Source: Bacteroidota bacterium (GTDB lineage Bacteria > Bacteroidota > Bacteroidia > UKL13-3). From it: a DNA stretch of 64,000 nucleotides. Position 1 is the first letter of the stretch. Each line of letters starts with the position of its first letter. Both the position numbers and the translations under genes were made by a program. This document shows, in pieces, positions 44,849-54,379 of this stretch. The DNA lies in the NCBI GenBank assembly GCA_947457395.1, contig CANGVA010000007.1, forward strand, positions 62,001 through 126,000, in the 5' to 3' direction. Below the pieces are notes generated by a model that had not been told where the DNA came from, ran no database searches, and worked only from the letters and a program-made list of their open reading frames with translations.

Positions 44849-46774
44849 TTATTGCAATCTGGCCAGCTCCTCAAAAACCACTTCATACCTTTTTTCGGTT
44901 TGTTCAAGCAATTGCTTATTTCGCTCATAAACTACTCTGAGGTTATCAAGAGCATTTTTATCTCCTAATACCTCCGGTGAGCCAAAATCAAGTTCATTTG
45001 CTGCTATTTCCTTCTTTAACCGATTTATTTGCTTTTCAATCTCATCAAATTCCTTCTGAAGTTTTTGAATCTGGTTATTTGAAACACTTTTAGGCTTTTC
45101 TTCTGCTTTCACCTCAGGTTTGGGTGCAGCTATTGGAGCAGTTTTGGGTTGATTCTTAGCTTGTTTTAGTGCTTCTTCTTCCTGTTTGGCTCGCCAATAT
45201 TCGTATTCTTCATATGTGCCAGGATATTCTTTCAGTGTTTCATTTTCTATCCACCAAATTTTATTGGCTATTTGAGATACAAAGTAACGGTCGTGTGAAA
45301 CCACAATGAATGTTCCTTCGTATTGTTGCAAGGCTTGCACCAAGATGTTGATGGACCGCATATCTAAGTGGTTGGTTGGCTCGTCCAGCAACAGGAAGTT
45401 GGCCTCCTGCATCAGGGTTTTAGCCAGCGCTACGCGTGCCTTTTCGCCTCCTGATAATACTTTAATACGTTTAAACACCTCATCACCGGCAAATAAGAAG
45501 CAACCAAGTAGGGTACGCACCTCATTTTCAGTGCGTTCACCGGCATGGTGCATCATTTCATCCAGTATTTCATTATTAATATTCAAGGATTCCAACTGAT
45601 GCTGGGCATAAAATGCCGGATTTACGTTGTAGCCAATATTAATTTTGCCTTCAAAGTTTTCCGTTCCTGCAATCATGCGGAGCAGGGTAGATTTACCCTT
45701 GCCATTGGCACCAATCAGGGCAATTTTATCACCTCTTACTATTTCTCCGTTGCTTTTTTTAACAATGTTCACATCTGGAAACGCCTTAGAAATATCTTGT
45801 AGCTCGGCCACCACTTTACCTGATTGTTGTGCCATTCTAAACTGGATATTGATTTCCCTGTTATCTTCCTCCGGGGCTTCTATTTTCTCAATTCGGTCCA
45901 GCATTTTCATGCGGCTTTGAGCCATACTGGCTTTTGAAGCCTTGGCCTTAAAGCGGTTTATGAGCCTTTCCTGATCCCTAATAAACTGCTGCTGATTGTC
46001 GTAGGCGCGTTGTTGCAGTTCTGAGCGTCCGGCTTTGGTAATAAGGTAATTGCTGTAGTTGCCGGGGTACTCAGTTATTTTCTGCATGCTTACTTCCACA
46101 ATTTTGGTAACCATACGATCCAGGAATTCACGGTCGTGAGATACCACAATCACCGTTCCGTCATATGATTGCAGGTATTCTTCTAACCACTGAATGGTTG
46201 GTAAATCCAAGTGATTGGTAGGTTCATCCAGCATGAGCAGATTAGGGTTTTGCAAAAGTAATTTGGCAAGCATAACCCGCATGCGCCAACCACCTGAAAA
46301 TTTCTTATAAGGTTGAGTTAGCTGGGCGGTTGTAAAGCCTAATCCTTCAAGCACTTTCTCGCATTTATGATGGATGTTGTAGCCATCCAGGGCATCAAAT
46401 TCCTGTTGCAAATCACTCAGTCGGTTTATTACCTCGTCTGAATGGTCGGTTTCAAGCAGTTTTAGCACTTCTTCTATTTGTTTTTCCAGCTCCAGTGCGC
46501 GGGCAAAAGCCATCATGGCCACATTGATAATGGAATCATCTGTTTCAAAAGAAAGCTGGTCCTGATTTAAGAATCCAATGGTTAAATCGCGCGGCTTGGA
46601 TATATTGCCATCCGATAACTGGTATTCACCATTAATTACGCGCAGTAGGGTTGATTTGCCGGTACCATTCATGCCCACCAGTCCAATGCGTTCTCCCGGT
46701 TTTATATGCCAGTTGGCATCTTTATAAAGGTATCGGCCACCAAAATCAAATGAAATATTGTTGAGTGCTATCAT
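44849..46774 (-). CDS. ABC-F family ATPase (YdiF/YfmR-like)
   Basis: The 641-residue protein (from the ATG at 46774; an ATG at 46807 would add 11) has two ABC domains: Walker A GMNGTGKS and Walker B LLMLDEPTNHLD, then Walker A GANGKGKS and Walker B LLLDEPTNHLD. The linker is basic and methionine-rich (KASKASMAQSRMKML). The C-terminal tail has an EVKAEEKPKS spacer and a coiled coil (QIQKLQKEFDEIEKQINRLK). It differs from the other ABC-F gene in linker and tail, so the two are distinct subfamilies. It is transcribed towards the XRE gene. Confidence 0.9.
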   Translation of the reverse strand: MIALNNISFDFGGRYLYKDANWHIKPGERIGLVGMNGTGKSTLLRVINGEYQLSDGNISKPRDLTIGFLNQDQLSFETDDSIINVAMMAFARALELEKQIEEVLKLLETDHSDEVINRLSDLQQEFDALDGYNIHHKCEKVLEGLGFTTAQLTQPYKKFSGGWRMRVMLAKLLLQNPNLLMLDEPTNHLDLPTIQWLEEYLQSYDGTVIVVSHDREFLDRMVTKIVEVSMQKITEYPGNYSNYLITKAGRSELQQRAYDNQQQFIRDQERLINRFKAKASKASMAQSRMKMLDRIEKIEAPEEDNREINIQFRMAQQSGKVVAELQDISKAFPDVNIVKKSNGEIVRGDKIALIGANGKGKSTLLRMIAGTENFEGKINIGYNVNPAFYAQHQLESLNINNEILDEMMHHAGERTENEVRTLLGCFLFAGDEVFKRIKVLSGGEKARVALAKTLMQEANFLLLDEPTNHLDMRSINILVQALQQYEGTFIVVSHDRYFVSQIANKIWWIENETLKEYPGTYEEYEYWRAKQEEEALKQAKNQPKTAPIAAPKPEVKAEEKPKSVSNNQIQKLQKEFDEIEKQINRLKKEIAANELDFGSPEVLGDKNALDNLRVVYERNKQLLEQTEKRYEVVFEELARLQ

Positions 46775-46979
46775 AAAAGAGGGCGCGAAGATAATACCAA
46801 GCCACAAATAAATCAGCAGTATATATGGCTTATTGAATGGGTTTTGGTAGTACGTGCATTTTTTTGTTCAGCTTGTCTTAATTTTCTGTAAGAAAGCCGT
46901 TTATTATATCTACACTCAAATGTGTATGAGTAATGCCTGCAATAACTTATTTTGCTTCCCTATTAATTTGAAACGAGAA

Positions 46980-48134
46980 GTGGAATTTCAAGGAAACATT
47001 ACCTCTAAACTACCCAAAACAGGAACAACAATATTTACCGTTATGTCGGCATTGGCTGCTGAGCATGGCGCAATAAATCTGGCTCAGGGCTTTCCGGATT
47101 TTAGTTGCTCTCCCAAACTTGTTGATTTGGTTACACACTACATGCAAAAAGGCTTTAATCAGTATGCACCCATGCCGGGACTTCTGAAGTTAAGAGAAAA
47201 GATTGCTGCCAAAACCCAGGAACTATACAGTGCGACCTACCATCCAGATACAGAAATAACCATTACACCCGGAGGAACACATGCCTTATATGCGGCTATC
47301 TCTGCTTTTGTAAAAGAAGGTGATGAGGTAATAGTGATTGAACCATGTTATGATTCTTATGTGCCGGCCATTCAAATTAACGGGGGCAGGCCGGTATTTG
47401 CCGAATTAAAGTATCCTGATTACCGGGTTGACTGGAATGAGGTTAAAAAGTTGGTTAATTACCGCACCCGTATGATTATCATCAATACTCCGCACAATCC
47501 ATCTGGAATTACCCTTAGTGCTCAGGATATGCAAAAGCTTGAGAAGATGGTAAAGAATTCTGAGATTTTGATTTTGAGTGATGAGGTGTATGAACATATC
47601 ATTTTTGACGGACTTGAGCACCAAAGTGTGGCACGTTATCCTCATTTGGCAGAAAGAAGCATTATTGTATCATCCTTCGGAAAAACATATCATACCACAG
47701 GCTGGAAAATGGGCTATGTAATGGCGCCTGCCAATATTATGTCTGAGTTTAGGAAGGTGCATCAGTTTATGTGTTTTAGTGCAAATACGCCTATACAATA
47801 TGCCATAGCTGATTATATGGATGATAAAGATGCATATTTGGAGCTTTCAGCATTTTATCAGGAAAAAAGAGATTATTTCCTTAAGCTTATCAAAGGATCT
47901 CGCTTTAAGCCCATGCCTTGTGAGGGTTCTTATTTCCAATTACTTAACTATGGTAAAATAACACAGGAAAAGGATGTTGATTTTGCCATAAGATTAACCA
48001 AAGAAAATAAGGTGGCAAGTATTCCTACTTCCGTTTTTTATAATAAGAGAAACGATAATCAGGTACTGCGTTTTTGTTTCGCAAAGCAAAATGAAACCCT
48101 GGAGCAGGCGGCAGAGAAATTACACAAACTATGA
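46980..48134 (+). CDS. PLP-dependent methionine aminotransferase (YbdL/MtnE type)
   Basis: The protein begins near KLPKTGTTIFTVMSALAAEHG, the typical start of this group, so the GTG at 46980 is preferred; in-frame ATGs at 46920 and 46926 would add about 20 residues of unusual, Cys-rich sequence. Fold-type I motifs are AINLAQGFPDF, TPGGTHALYAA, NTPHNPSG, DEVYEHI and SFGKTYHTTGWKMGY with PLP Lys235. The overlapped omega-amidase gene points to the methionine-salvage step in which glutamine donates the amino group. Length is normal (384 residues). Confidence 0.85.
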   Translation: MEFQGNITSKLPKTGTTIFTVMSALAAEHGAINLAQGFPDFSCSPKLVDLVTHYMQKGFNQYAPMPGLLKLREKIAAKTQELYSATYHPDTEITITPGGTHALYAAISAFVKEGDEVIVIEPCYDSYVPAIQINGGRPVFAELKYPDYRVDWNEVKKLVNYRTRMIIINTPHNPSGITLSAQDMQKLEKMVKNSEILILSDEVYEHIIFDGLEHQSVARYPHLAERSIIVSSFGKTYHTTGWKMGYVMAPANIMSEFRKVHQFMCFSANTPIQYAIADYMDDKDAYLELSAFYQEKRDYFLKLIKGSRFKPMPCEGSYFQLLNYGKITQEKDVDFAIRLTKENKVASIPTSVFYNKRNDNQVLRFCFAKQNETLEQAAEKLHKL

Positions 48135-48913
48135 GCAAACTTCAGCTAACACTGGTGCAAGCCAACTTGGTTTGGGAAAATAAGGAGGCCAACCGCAGGC
48201 AACTGGACGATTTGGTTGCTGCAATTGATAAGCCAAACGAGGTTATTGTTTTTCCTGAAATGTTTACCACCGGTTTTAGCATGCGCCCTGAATTATTTGC
48301 TGAGCATGCAGGCAATGAAACACTTGCTTGGCTAACGCAACTCAGTGCCAATAAAAATATGGTTATTTGCGGAAGCCTTATGTTTGCTGAAAATGGTGCT
48401 TACTATAACCGTTTTATATGGATGCAGCCTAAAGGTTCTTACATGCATTACGACAAAAGTCACCTGTTTAGGATAGGCGAGGAAAACAAACATTACCAAT
48501 ATGGTAGGCATAAAACCATTATTCAACACAATGGCTGGCGCATTATGCCGGTGGTATGTTATGACTTGCGTTTTCCGGTTTGGCTTCGCAGAACAGCTAA
48601 TGAGGACTATGACCTGATGTTGGTAGTGGCAAACTGGCCGGATCGCAGAATAGAACACTGGAAAGCTTTGCTTATTGCCAGAGCCATAGAAAACCAGTGT
48701 TATGTGGTAGCCGTAAACCGAGTAGGTGTTGACGGTAATGGTGTAAATCACCCAGGTGATTCAATGGTAATTTCGCCCAAAGGAGAGGTTGTACTACACC
48801 TGAAAGAGCATGCTTTGGCAACTCCGGTAACCTTAGATTTGCAGGAGGTCTTAGCTTGGAGAGAGGCTTTCCCTGCATGGAAAGATGCCGATGGTTTTAG
48901 CATGAACAGGTAG
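48131..48913 (+). CDS. Omega-amidase (nitrilase superfamily, YafV/MtnU type)
   Basis: The 260-residue carbon-nitrogen hydrolase has the catalytic Glu43 (FPEMFTTGF), Lys109 (HYDKSHLF) and Cys143 (PVVCYDLRFPVW). It most resembles omega-amidases that hydrolyse alpha-ketoglutaramate, the product of glutamine transamination. The gene overlaps the aminotransferase gene by four bases (ATGA), so the two are translated together, which supports a paired reaction. Confidence 0.9.
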   Translation: MSKLQLTLVQANLVWENKEANRRQLDDLVAAIDKPNEVIVFPEMFTTGFSMRPELFAEHAGNETLAWLTQLSANKNMVICGSLMFAENGAYYNRFIWMQPKGSYMHYDKSHLFRIGEENKHYQYGRHKTIIQHNGWRIMPVVCYDLRFPVWLRRTANEDYDLMLVVANWPDRRIEHWKALLIARAIENQCYVVAVNRVGVDGNGVNHPGDSMVISPKGEVVLHLKEHALATPVTLDLQEVLAWREAFPAWKDADGFSMNR

Positions 48914-48967
48914 GTTTTGCAACCAAAAGCAGATTTGTTTAGTCAACTATATTAATTGAATAAAAAT

Positions 48968-50128
48968 ATGCATACACGCGTTTTGGCTATGATTTGCCTG
49001 ATAATTATAACACAGGTAGGTTTTGCACAGCAAAAAAAACAGAACCGGTCAACCTCCGGATATAAAGAAATAACCTCACCCAAAAAGGGTACCCCATTTT
49101 TTATCAATGCCAATTATGATTTTGGGGTGATACAGGAGGAACGAGGACTTGCCAAAGCCCGTTTTTATTTTAAAAATATTGGTGCGGGTGCGGTTTCCAT
49201 ACGTAATATTGATGTTAGCTGCGGATGCACTGCCACAGAGTGGTCTACCAAATTGGTTGGAGCAGGCGAGGAGTCTGAAATTTTGGTGACTTACGACCCC
49301 AAAGGTCGCCCAGGTGATTTTAATAAATTGGTGACAGTGCACTTCAATAATGCCGAGCCGGATAAAATTTATCTGAGCATCAAAGGAATTGTAACCAGTG
49401 AAAGTGAGGAAATAATTAAAACCTATCCATTTATACAGGGTAATATTCGACTTAGCACCATTAATCCCATATTGAAAGAGATCTCTGAAAATGCGTTAGA
49501 TTCATTCTCAGTAGCTATCATCAATACATCAGGAAAGCGTTTAAGTATTAATGGATTTAAGACTCCTTCGCACATAGAAGCAAGCAGCTATCATAAACTA
49601 TTGTTGCCGGGTGCAGCAACTTATGTGTTTGTAAAATATAATGCGGCAAAGGCCAAAGATATAGGTGAGCGTATTGATGAGGTTGTTATTGCAACAGATG
49701 ACGACTCAGTACCACTTAAACGATTTATTATTAAATCAACCATAGTAAATGATTATAAAAGCCTGCCGGCAGAGGTGCAGAATAATCCACCTAAAACATT
49801 TCTTTCTAAAGCAGAACATGATTTTGGTGTAATGTATCTGGGCGAAAAAGCTACTTATGAGTTTGAAATAATTAATAAAGGTAAAAGTGATTTGGTAATC
49901 AAGAAAGCGGTAGGTACTTGTGGCTGCACTATTACCAACGTAAGGGAGCCGATTATAATTAAGAAAAAGAAGAAAGGGAAAATTGCAGTTTCATTTGATA
50001 GCGCAAACCAGAGAGGGGTGCAGGAAAAACTGCTCACAGTTTATACCAATGATCCCGCCCGTCCTATCTTTAATTTACGCATTAAGGCTAAGGTGATTAT
50101 ACCCGGAGAAGATCCGTTGGGCAAATAA
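48968..50128 (+). CDS. Exported protein with two DUF1573 domains
   Basis: The product has 386 residues from the ATG at 48968 (an upstream TTG at 48956 would add four). The signal peptide is MHTRVLAMICLIIITQVGFA. DUF1573 domains lie at about 40-135 (ANYDFGVIQEERG, VSCGCTATEW) and 285-375 (AEHDFGVMYLGEKA, VGTCGCTITN), with an Ig-like region between. Its function is unknown. The strong hairpin after the stop ends its transcript before htrA. Confidence 0.85.
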   Translation: MHTRVLAMICLIIITQVGFAQQKKQNRSTSGYKEITSPKKGTPFFINANYDFGVIQEERGLAKARFYFKNIGAGAVSIRNIDVSCGCTATEWSTKLVGAGEESEILVTYDPKGRPGDFNKLVTVHFNNAEPDKIYLSIKGIVTSESEEIIKTYPFIQGNIRLSTINPILKEISENALDSFSVAIINTSGKRLSINGFKTPSHIEASSYHKLLLPGAATYVFVKYNAAKAKDIGERIDEVVIATDDDSVPLKRFIIKSTIVNDYKSLPAEVQNNPPKTFLSKAEHDFGVMYLGEKATYEFEIINKGKSDLVIKKAVGTCGCTITNVREPIIIKKKKKGKIAVSFDSANQRGVQEKLLTVYTNDPARPIFNLRIKAKVIIPGEDPLGK

Positions 50129-50149
50129 AAACGAGATACTTGACGTTAT

Positions 50150-50183
50150 AAAGCAGTGCGATTAAATTTGCACTGCTTTTTTA
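50150..50183 (+). terminator. Rho-independent terminator after the DUF1573 gene
   Basis: A 10-bp stem AAAGCAGTGC (50150-50159) pairs with GCACTGCTTT (50170-50179) around a 10-base AT-rich loop, followed by a T run. The htrA start at 50204 lies just beyond. Confidence 0.88.
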
Positions 50184-50203
50184 ATTTATAATTAAATAAT
50201 CGT

Positions 50204-51652
50204 ATGAAAAAAACAGCCATTATTATAGCCATAGCTTTTATTAGCGGTTTAGCAGGTGCATTTGCATTTCATATGCTTATTCCGCGTCATGTGGTGCTGC
50301 AATCGGCTACCAGTATGCCAGAATCAGCTCAGCAAAATACAAGCAATGTTTCTATGCGTACTGCCGTGGCATCATCAGATGATATGGTAAAGGCAAGCCA
50401 GATAGCCACGCCAACAGTTGTGTTTATAAAAACCTTAAGCCAACAACAAAACTATGTCGACCCGTTTTTCGATTTCTGGAGCAATATGGATTTCTTTGGT
50501 CGCAGAGGGCCTGTTACGAGTTCCGGTTCCGGTGTAATTATTTCACAGGATGGGTATATTGTTACTAACTTACATGTGGTGAAAGATGCTGACGCGATTG
50601 AAGTAATCACCAATAACAACAAACAATCATACAAAGCCAAGCTTGTAGGCACTGACGGCTCCACTGATCTTGCTGTGCTAAAGGTAGAAGCCAAAGGGTT
50701 ACCTCATATAACTTTTGGAAACTCAGACGATGTTAAAATAGGTGAGTGGGTGCTGGCAGTTGGTAATCCATTTAATTTAACATCAACCGTTACTGCAGGA
50801 ATAGTAAGTGCAAAGGGCCGCAATATCAATATAGTAAATAATCGTTTCCCTATTGAATCATTTATACAAACCGATGCAGCCATTAATCCGGGTAACAGTG
50901 GCGGAGCCCTTGTAAATACTAAAGGTGAATTAGTGGGTATTAATACAGCCATTGCCTCCAATACAGGCAGCTATAATGGTTATGGGTTTGCCATTCCTGT
51001 AAATATGGTTAGCAAAATTGTAAAAGACCTAATAGAATTTAATGAGGTGCAAAGAGGTTTTACGGGAATGGATGTGAAAGATATTGATGCAACACTTGCC
51101 TCTAAATTGAATATTAATGATAACCTTGGTGTATACGTTCAGTATGTATTGCCAACCGGACCAAGCGATGAGGCAGGGGTAAAGGCAGGAGACGTAATTG
51201 TAAAGGTTAATGAGAAGGAAATTGATAGTAAATCTATTTTTGATGAACACATTAGCTACTTTCGGCCGGGCGATAGGGTGAAGTTGAGTTTGATAAGAAG
51301 CGGTAAAGCGCTGGATGTATACATCAAACTAATTAACCGTGAGGGCAATACCTCCATTCTTAAGAAACAAAGCGTGACATCAACCACTTTGGGGGCTGAT
51401 TTTCAGGTGATATCCAAAGTAGAGGCTGAAAAATATGGCATACGTACAGGAATTAAAATTGTGAATTTACGCAATGGCCGCATACGCAATATGGGTATTC
51501 CGGAAGAGTTTATCATTACCTCACTTAATAAAAAAGAGTATAGCAGTGCAGAAGAATTGATAAAGGATTTGGAGAAAGTGCGCGGACAGATATTAATTGA
51601 AGGTCTTTATAGCAACGGAAGCCGAGGATTTTATTCTTTTTACAGCTATTAA
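50204..51652 (+). CDS. Periplasmic serine protease, DegP/HtrA family
   Basis: The 482-residue protease has a signal anchor (IIIAIAFISGLAGAFAFHML) and a trypsin-like domain with His124 (VTNLHVVKDAD), Asp155 (STDLAVLKVEA) and Ser232 (NPGNSGGALVN). Two PDZ domains follow (about 285-375, with FTGMDVKDID; and about 390-482). All catalytic residues are present. It degrades or refolds damaged exported proteins in the periplasm. It sits downstream of a terminator and has an AT-rich leader without a clear promoter. Confidence 0.93.
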   Translation: MKKTAIIIAIAFISGLAGAFAFHMLIPRHVVLQSATSMPESAQQNTSNVSMRTAVASSDDMVKASQIATPTVVFIKTLSQQQNYVDPFFDFWSNMDFFGRRGPVTSSGSGVIISQDGYIVTNLHVVKDADAIEVITNNNKQSYKAKLVGTDGSTDLAVLKVEAKGLPHITFGNSDDVKIGEWVLAVGNPFNLTSTVTAGIVSAKGRNINIVNNRFPIESFIQTDAAINPGNSGGALVNTKGELVGINTAIASNTGSYNGYGFAIPVNMVSKIVKDLIEFNEVQRGFTGMDVKDIDATLASKLNINDNLGVYVQYVLPTGPSDEAGVKAGDVIVKVNEKEIDSKSIFDEHISYFRPGDRVKLSLIRSGKALDVYIKLINREGNTSILKKQSVTSTTLGADFQVISKVEAEKYGIRTGIKIVNLRNGRIRNMGIPEEFIITSLNKKEYSSAEELIKDLEKVRGQILIEGLYSNGSRGFYSFYSY

Positions 51653-51804
51653 ACTTTTTGGTTTATTTTAAAAGAAAACGAGGGCTTGGGGCCTATAGCA
51701 TGGGTTAGTTCTCTTTAACAATAGAACACCGGAGTTTTAGTACTGGCAATCGCTATGAAAATAGGTTGCACGCTAAATATAGGTGTTATCAATACAACCT
51801 TATG

Positions 51805-54291
51805 CTATTTCAAAATTCTGCCTTTGGCAACAGCCGCTGCTGTCCAGGGGTCATCGGGCCATGCGTGTTTAGGATACCGCCTCTGCAACTCTTTTTTTAC
51901 TTCAAAATACGTGTTGTCCCAAAAACTTCTTAAATCACTGGTTACCTGCACAGGCTTATACCCGGGTGAGAGCAAGTGAAGCACAACAGGCGTTTTGCCG
52001 GCATTTAAAAGTGGTGTATCTGTTAATCCAAACACCTCCTGCAGCCTCACAGCCAAAACCGGTGTACCCCCATTGGGCAGATAACTAACAGGTATCACAG
52101 AGCCACTGGGTACTTTTATTTTTGCAGGTGCCAATGTTTCTAGCTCCTGTTGCTTATCCCAAGGTAAAAATTGCAATAAGGCTTCTGTGGTATTTATGCG
52201 CTTCAGGTCTTCATTCTTTCTAGCTCCGGTTAAGTGGGCACCTAGCCACACCAACGGAGCTTGCAACAAATGCACAAGTGATACATCTGGCCAGCTATCA
52301 TCATTATTCCATAAGCGTAGGCTATTTATGCGGTTTTGCAATTGCACAAATCTTTCATCAAATGAGAGCAGTTGCTCTCCTTCATTGGAAATTGCTTTTA
52401 AAATGGCCCGTTCCACCAATGCTTCATCAGGGTTGGCCAGCGCTTTACTCTGCAATACAATATTTCCTATCCTCAGCTCTGTTGCGGCTGTTAATCCACC
52501 TTTATGCGTATCCCATTCGGTTATCTGTTTTTGCTTAACCATGCTTACCAGGTCTTTGGGGTTTAGTGGAGAGGCCATAAAAATTTTTCCCAGGCCATCT
52601 CGGGCATCCATATGCGCCACTGCCAGCCAAGGCTCATGGGCTAGATCATCTTTATGGCCCGCAACGGCAATTTTGCCATTGGCCAGCTGAAATTGCGCAT
52701 TATTACCGATGCGTGTGCAAGCAATACGTTCAGGGTATGCGTGCGCAAGTAATAAGCCAGTTTCATAAACATCAGCGGCTGCATTATCTACTTCGGCATT
52801 TACGATGTTGCGGTACTGAGAAGCAATTTTTTCAATTCTTCCCAGGCGATTGCTAAGTCTTCCTGCTTCGCGGTTTCTGCGCAGCAAATCAATGCGTAGG
52901 TTTATATCGATACCTGAGTCTTTGGGCATGGGATCTCTTTCTTCCAGAATAGCTGCAATATCTGCGGCAAGTGCAGCTGTATTATCTGCTTTTGCTTTGA
53001 GCAGCATATGCGCCATCCGCGGGTGACAGGGAAGTTGATGCAGGGCTTTGCCATGTTCTGTTATCTTTCCGTTTTCAATTGCATTAAGTTGTGTTAATGT
53101 TTCAATGGCCATTTGAACTGAGGCTTTTGGAGGTGGGGTGAGCCAGGTTAAATCATAAATATTATTTACACCCCACACAAACAACTCCAGCATTAGGCCT
53201 GTAAGGTCTGCTTCTTCAATTTCAGGTATCCTGTGTTCCTGCATTCGTTCATGTGTTGCTTTGGTCCACATGCGGTAGCAAACACCTTCGCTTAAACGCC
53301 CGGCACGCCCGGCACGCTGTGCTGCTGCATCTTTTGTAACAGGCACAGTTTCCAACCTGGATAAACCGGATTTAGGGTCGAATCTGGAAACACGACTCAG
53401 GCCGCAATCAACCACTATTTTAATACCTTCAATGGTTAAACTGGTTTCGGCAATGGAAGTGGCTAATACCACTTTACGTTTTCCGTTTCTGTCGGGCATG
53501 ATGGCCGCCATTTGCGCAGCGGGAGGGAGTTGTCCATAAAGCGGATGGATGCGAAATGAGCCAAGTTCTTTTTCCAGAATATCTGCTGTGCGTTTTATTT
53601 CGCTCTCACCAGGCAGAAATACCAGGGCATCACCCTCATGTTTTTTTACTGCATCAAAAACTACCTTGGCTGTGAGTTCAGGTAAAAGCATAAGATCGGC
53701 AGCTCCTCCATGAATAACCTCTACCGGATATTGCTTTCCCTCACTTATTGCAACAGGTGCATTAAGTAATGATTGTAACTGAGTCATGTTTAGCGTGGCC
53801 GACATAATCATGATGCGCAAATCCGGACGCAATACTTGTTGTGCTTCCCTGCACAGGGCTAATGCCAAATCGGCATGCAAACTTCGTTCGTGAAACTCAT
53901 CAAAAATAACCAATCCAACATCTTCAAGCGCATTATCCTGTTGCAGCAATCTGGTTAAAATTCCCTCAGTTACTACTTCAATTCTGGTTGTCGCACTTAC
54001 CCTTTGTTCAAATCGAATGCGGTATCCAACGGTGTTACCCACATCCTCACCCAGCATTTCAGCCATGCGCATGGCAATGGTCTTGGCCGCGAGTCGTCTG
54101 GGCTCCAGCATCATTATCTTTTTATGTTGTAGCCATTTTTCCTGCAATAAAGTCAGCGGTAATAAGGTGCTCTTACCTGCTCCCGGAGGTGCATTTACGA
54201 TTAATGTATTATGCTCGCTTAATAGGTTTCTAACATCAGAAACAATATCGGAAACCGGCAAGTTAAAAGTAGTGTAATCAAAATTCACCAC
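51805..54291 (-). CDS. hrpB: ATP-dependent helicase HrpB
   Basis: This DEAH-type helicase has 828 residues. RecA-like domains carry Walker A APPGAGKSTLLPL, DEFH box VIFDEFHERSLHADLA, SAT-like MSATLN and QRAGRAGRLSEG. A long C-terminal HrpB-specific domain ends WPDDPWTAAAVAKGR, the family terminal block. Its role in the cell (RNA or DNA remodelling) is not settled. The start is GTG at 54291; GTG codons at 54291 and 54288 are adjacent. The 152-base gap 51653-51804 before it (its 3' side) shows nothing recognisable. Confidence 0.94.
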   Translation of the reverse strand: MVNFDYTTFNLPVSDIVSDVRNLLSEHNTLIVNAPPGAGKSTLLPLTLLQEKWLQHKKIMMLEPRRLAAKTIAMRMAEMLGEDVGNTVGYRIRFEQRVSATTRIEVVTEGILTRLLQQDNALEDVGLVIFDEFHERSLHADLALALCREAQQVLRPDLRIMIMSATLNMTQLQSLLNAPVAISEGKQYPVEVIHGGAADLMLLPELTAKVVFDAVKKHEGDALVFLPGESEIKRTADILEKELGSFRIHPLYGQLPPAAQMAAIMPDRNGKRKVVLATSIAETSLTIEGIKIVVDCGLSRVSRFDPKSGLSRLETVPVTKDAAAQRAGRAGRLSEGVCYRMWTKATHERMQEHRIPEIEEADLTGLMLELFVWGVNNIYDLTWLTPPPKASVQMAIETLTQLNAIENGKITEHGKALHQLPCHPRMAHMLLKAKADNTAALAADIAAILEERDPMPKDSGIDINLRIDLLRRNREAGRLSNRLGRIEKIASQYRNIVNAEVDNAAADVYETGLLLAHAYPERIACTRIGNNAQFQLANGKIAVAGHKDDLAHEPWLAVAHMDARDGLGKIFMASPLNPKDLVSMVKQKQITEWDTHKGGLTAATELRIGNIVLQSKALANPDEALVERAILKAISNEGEQLLSFDERFVQLQNRINSLRLWNNDDSWPDVSLVHLLQAPLVWLGAHLTGARKNEDLKRINTTEALLQFLPWDKQQELETLAPAKIKVPSGSVIPVSYLPNGGTPVLAVRLQEVFGLTDTPLLNAGKTPVVLHLLSPGYKPVQVTSDLRSFWDNTYFEVKKELQRRYPKHAWPDDPWTAAAVAKGRILK

Positions 54292-54379
54292 GCAAATCTA
54301 ATACATAACCGGATGGCTCGCATCATCTATAATCAAATGAAAAAAACTACATTCGCTTCGCATCAAAAAATATTATAGT

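Noticed and set aside
42079-46774. Two ABC-F genes around an XRE gene as an antibiotic resistance island
   Set aside because: Both look like housekeeping subfamilies (Uup-like and YdiF/YfmR-like), with no acquired-gene context; resistance-type features are not evident.
51653-51804. A small plus-strand gene in the htrA-hrpB gap (frame from 51755)
   Set aside because: Most of the frame lies antisense to the hrpB 3' end and lacks a recognisable domain.
52187-52690. A 167-codon open frame on the plus strand opposite hrpB
   Set aside because: It lies fully inside the strong hrpB coding sequence, has Cys/Ser-rich composition without motifs, and no promoter; it is a shadow frame.
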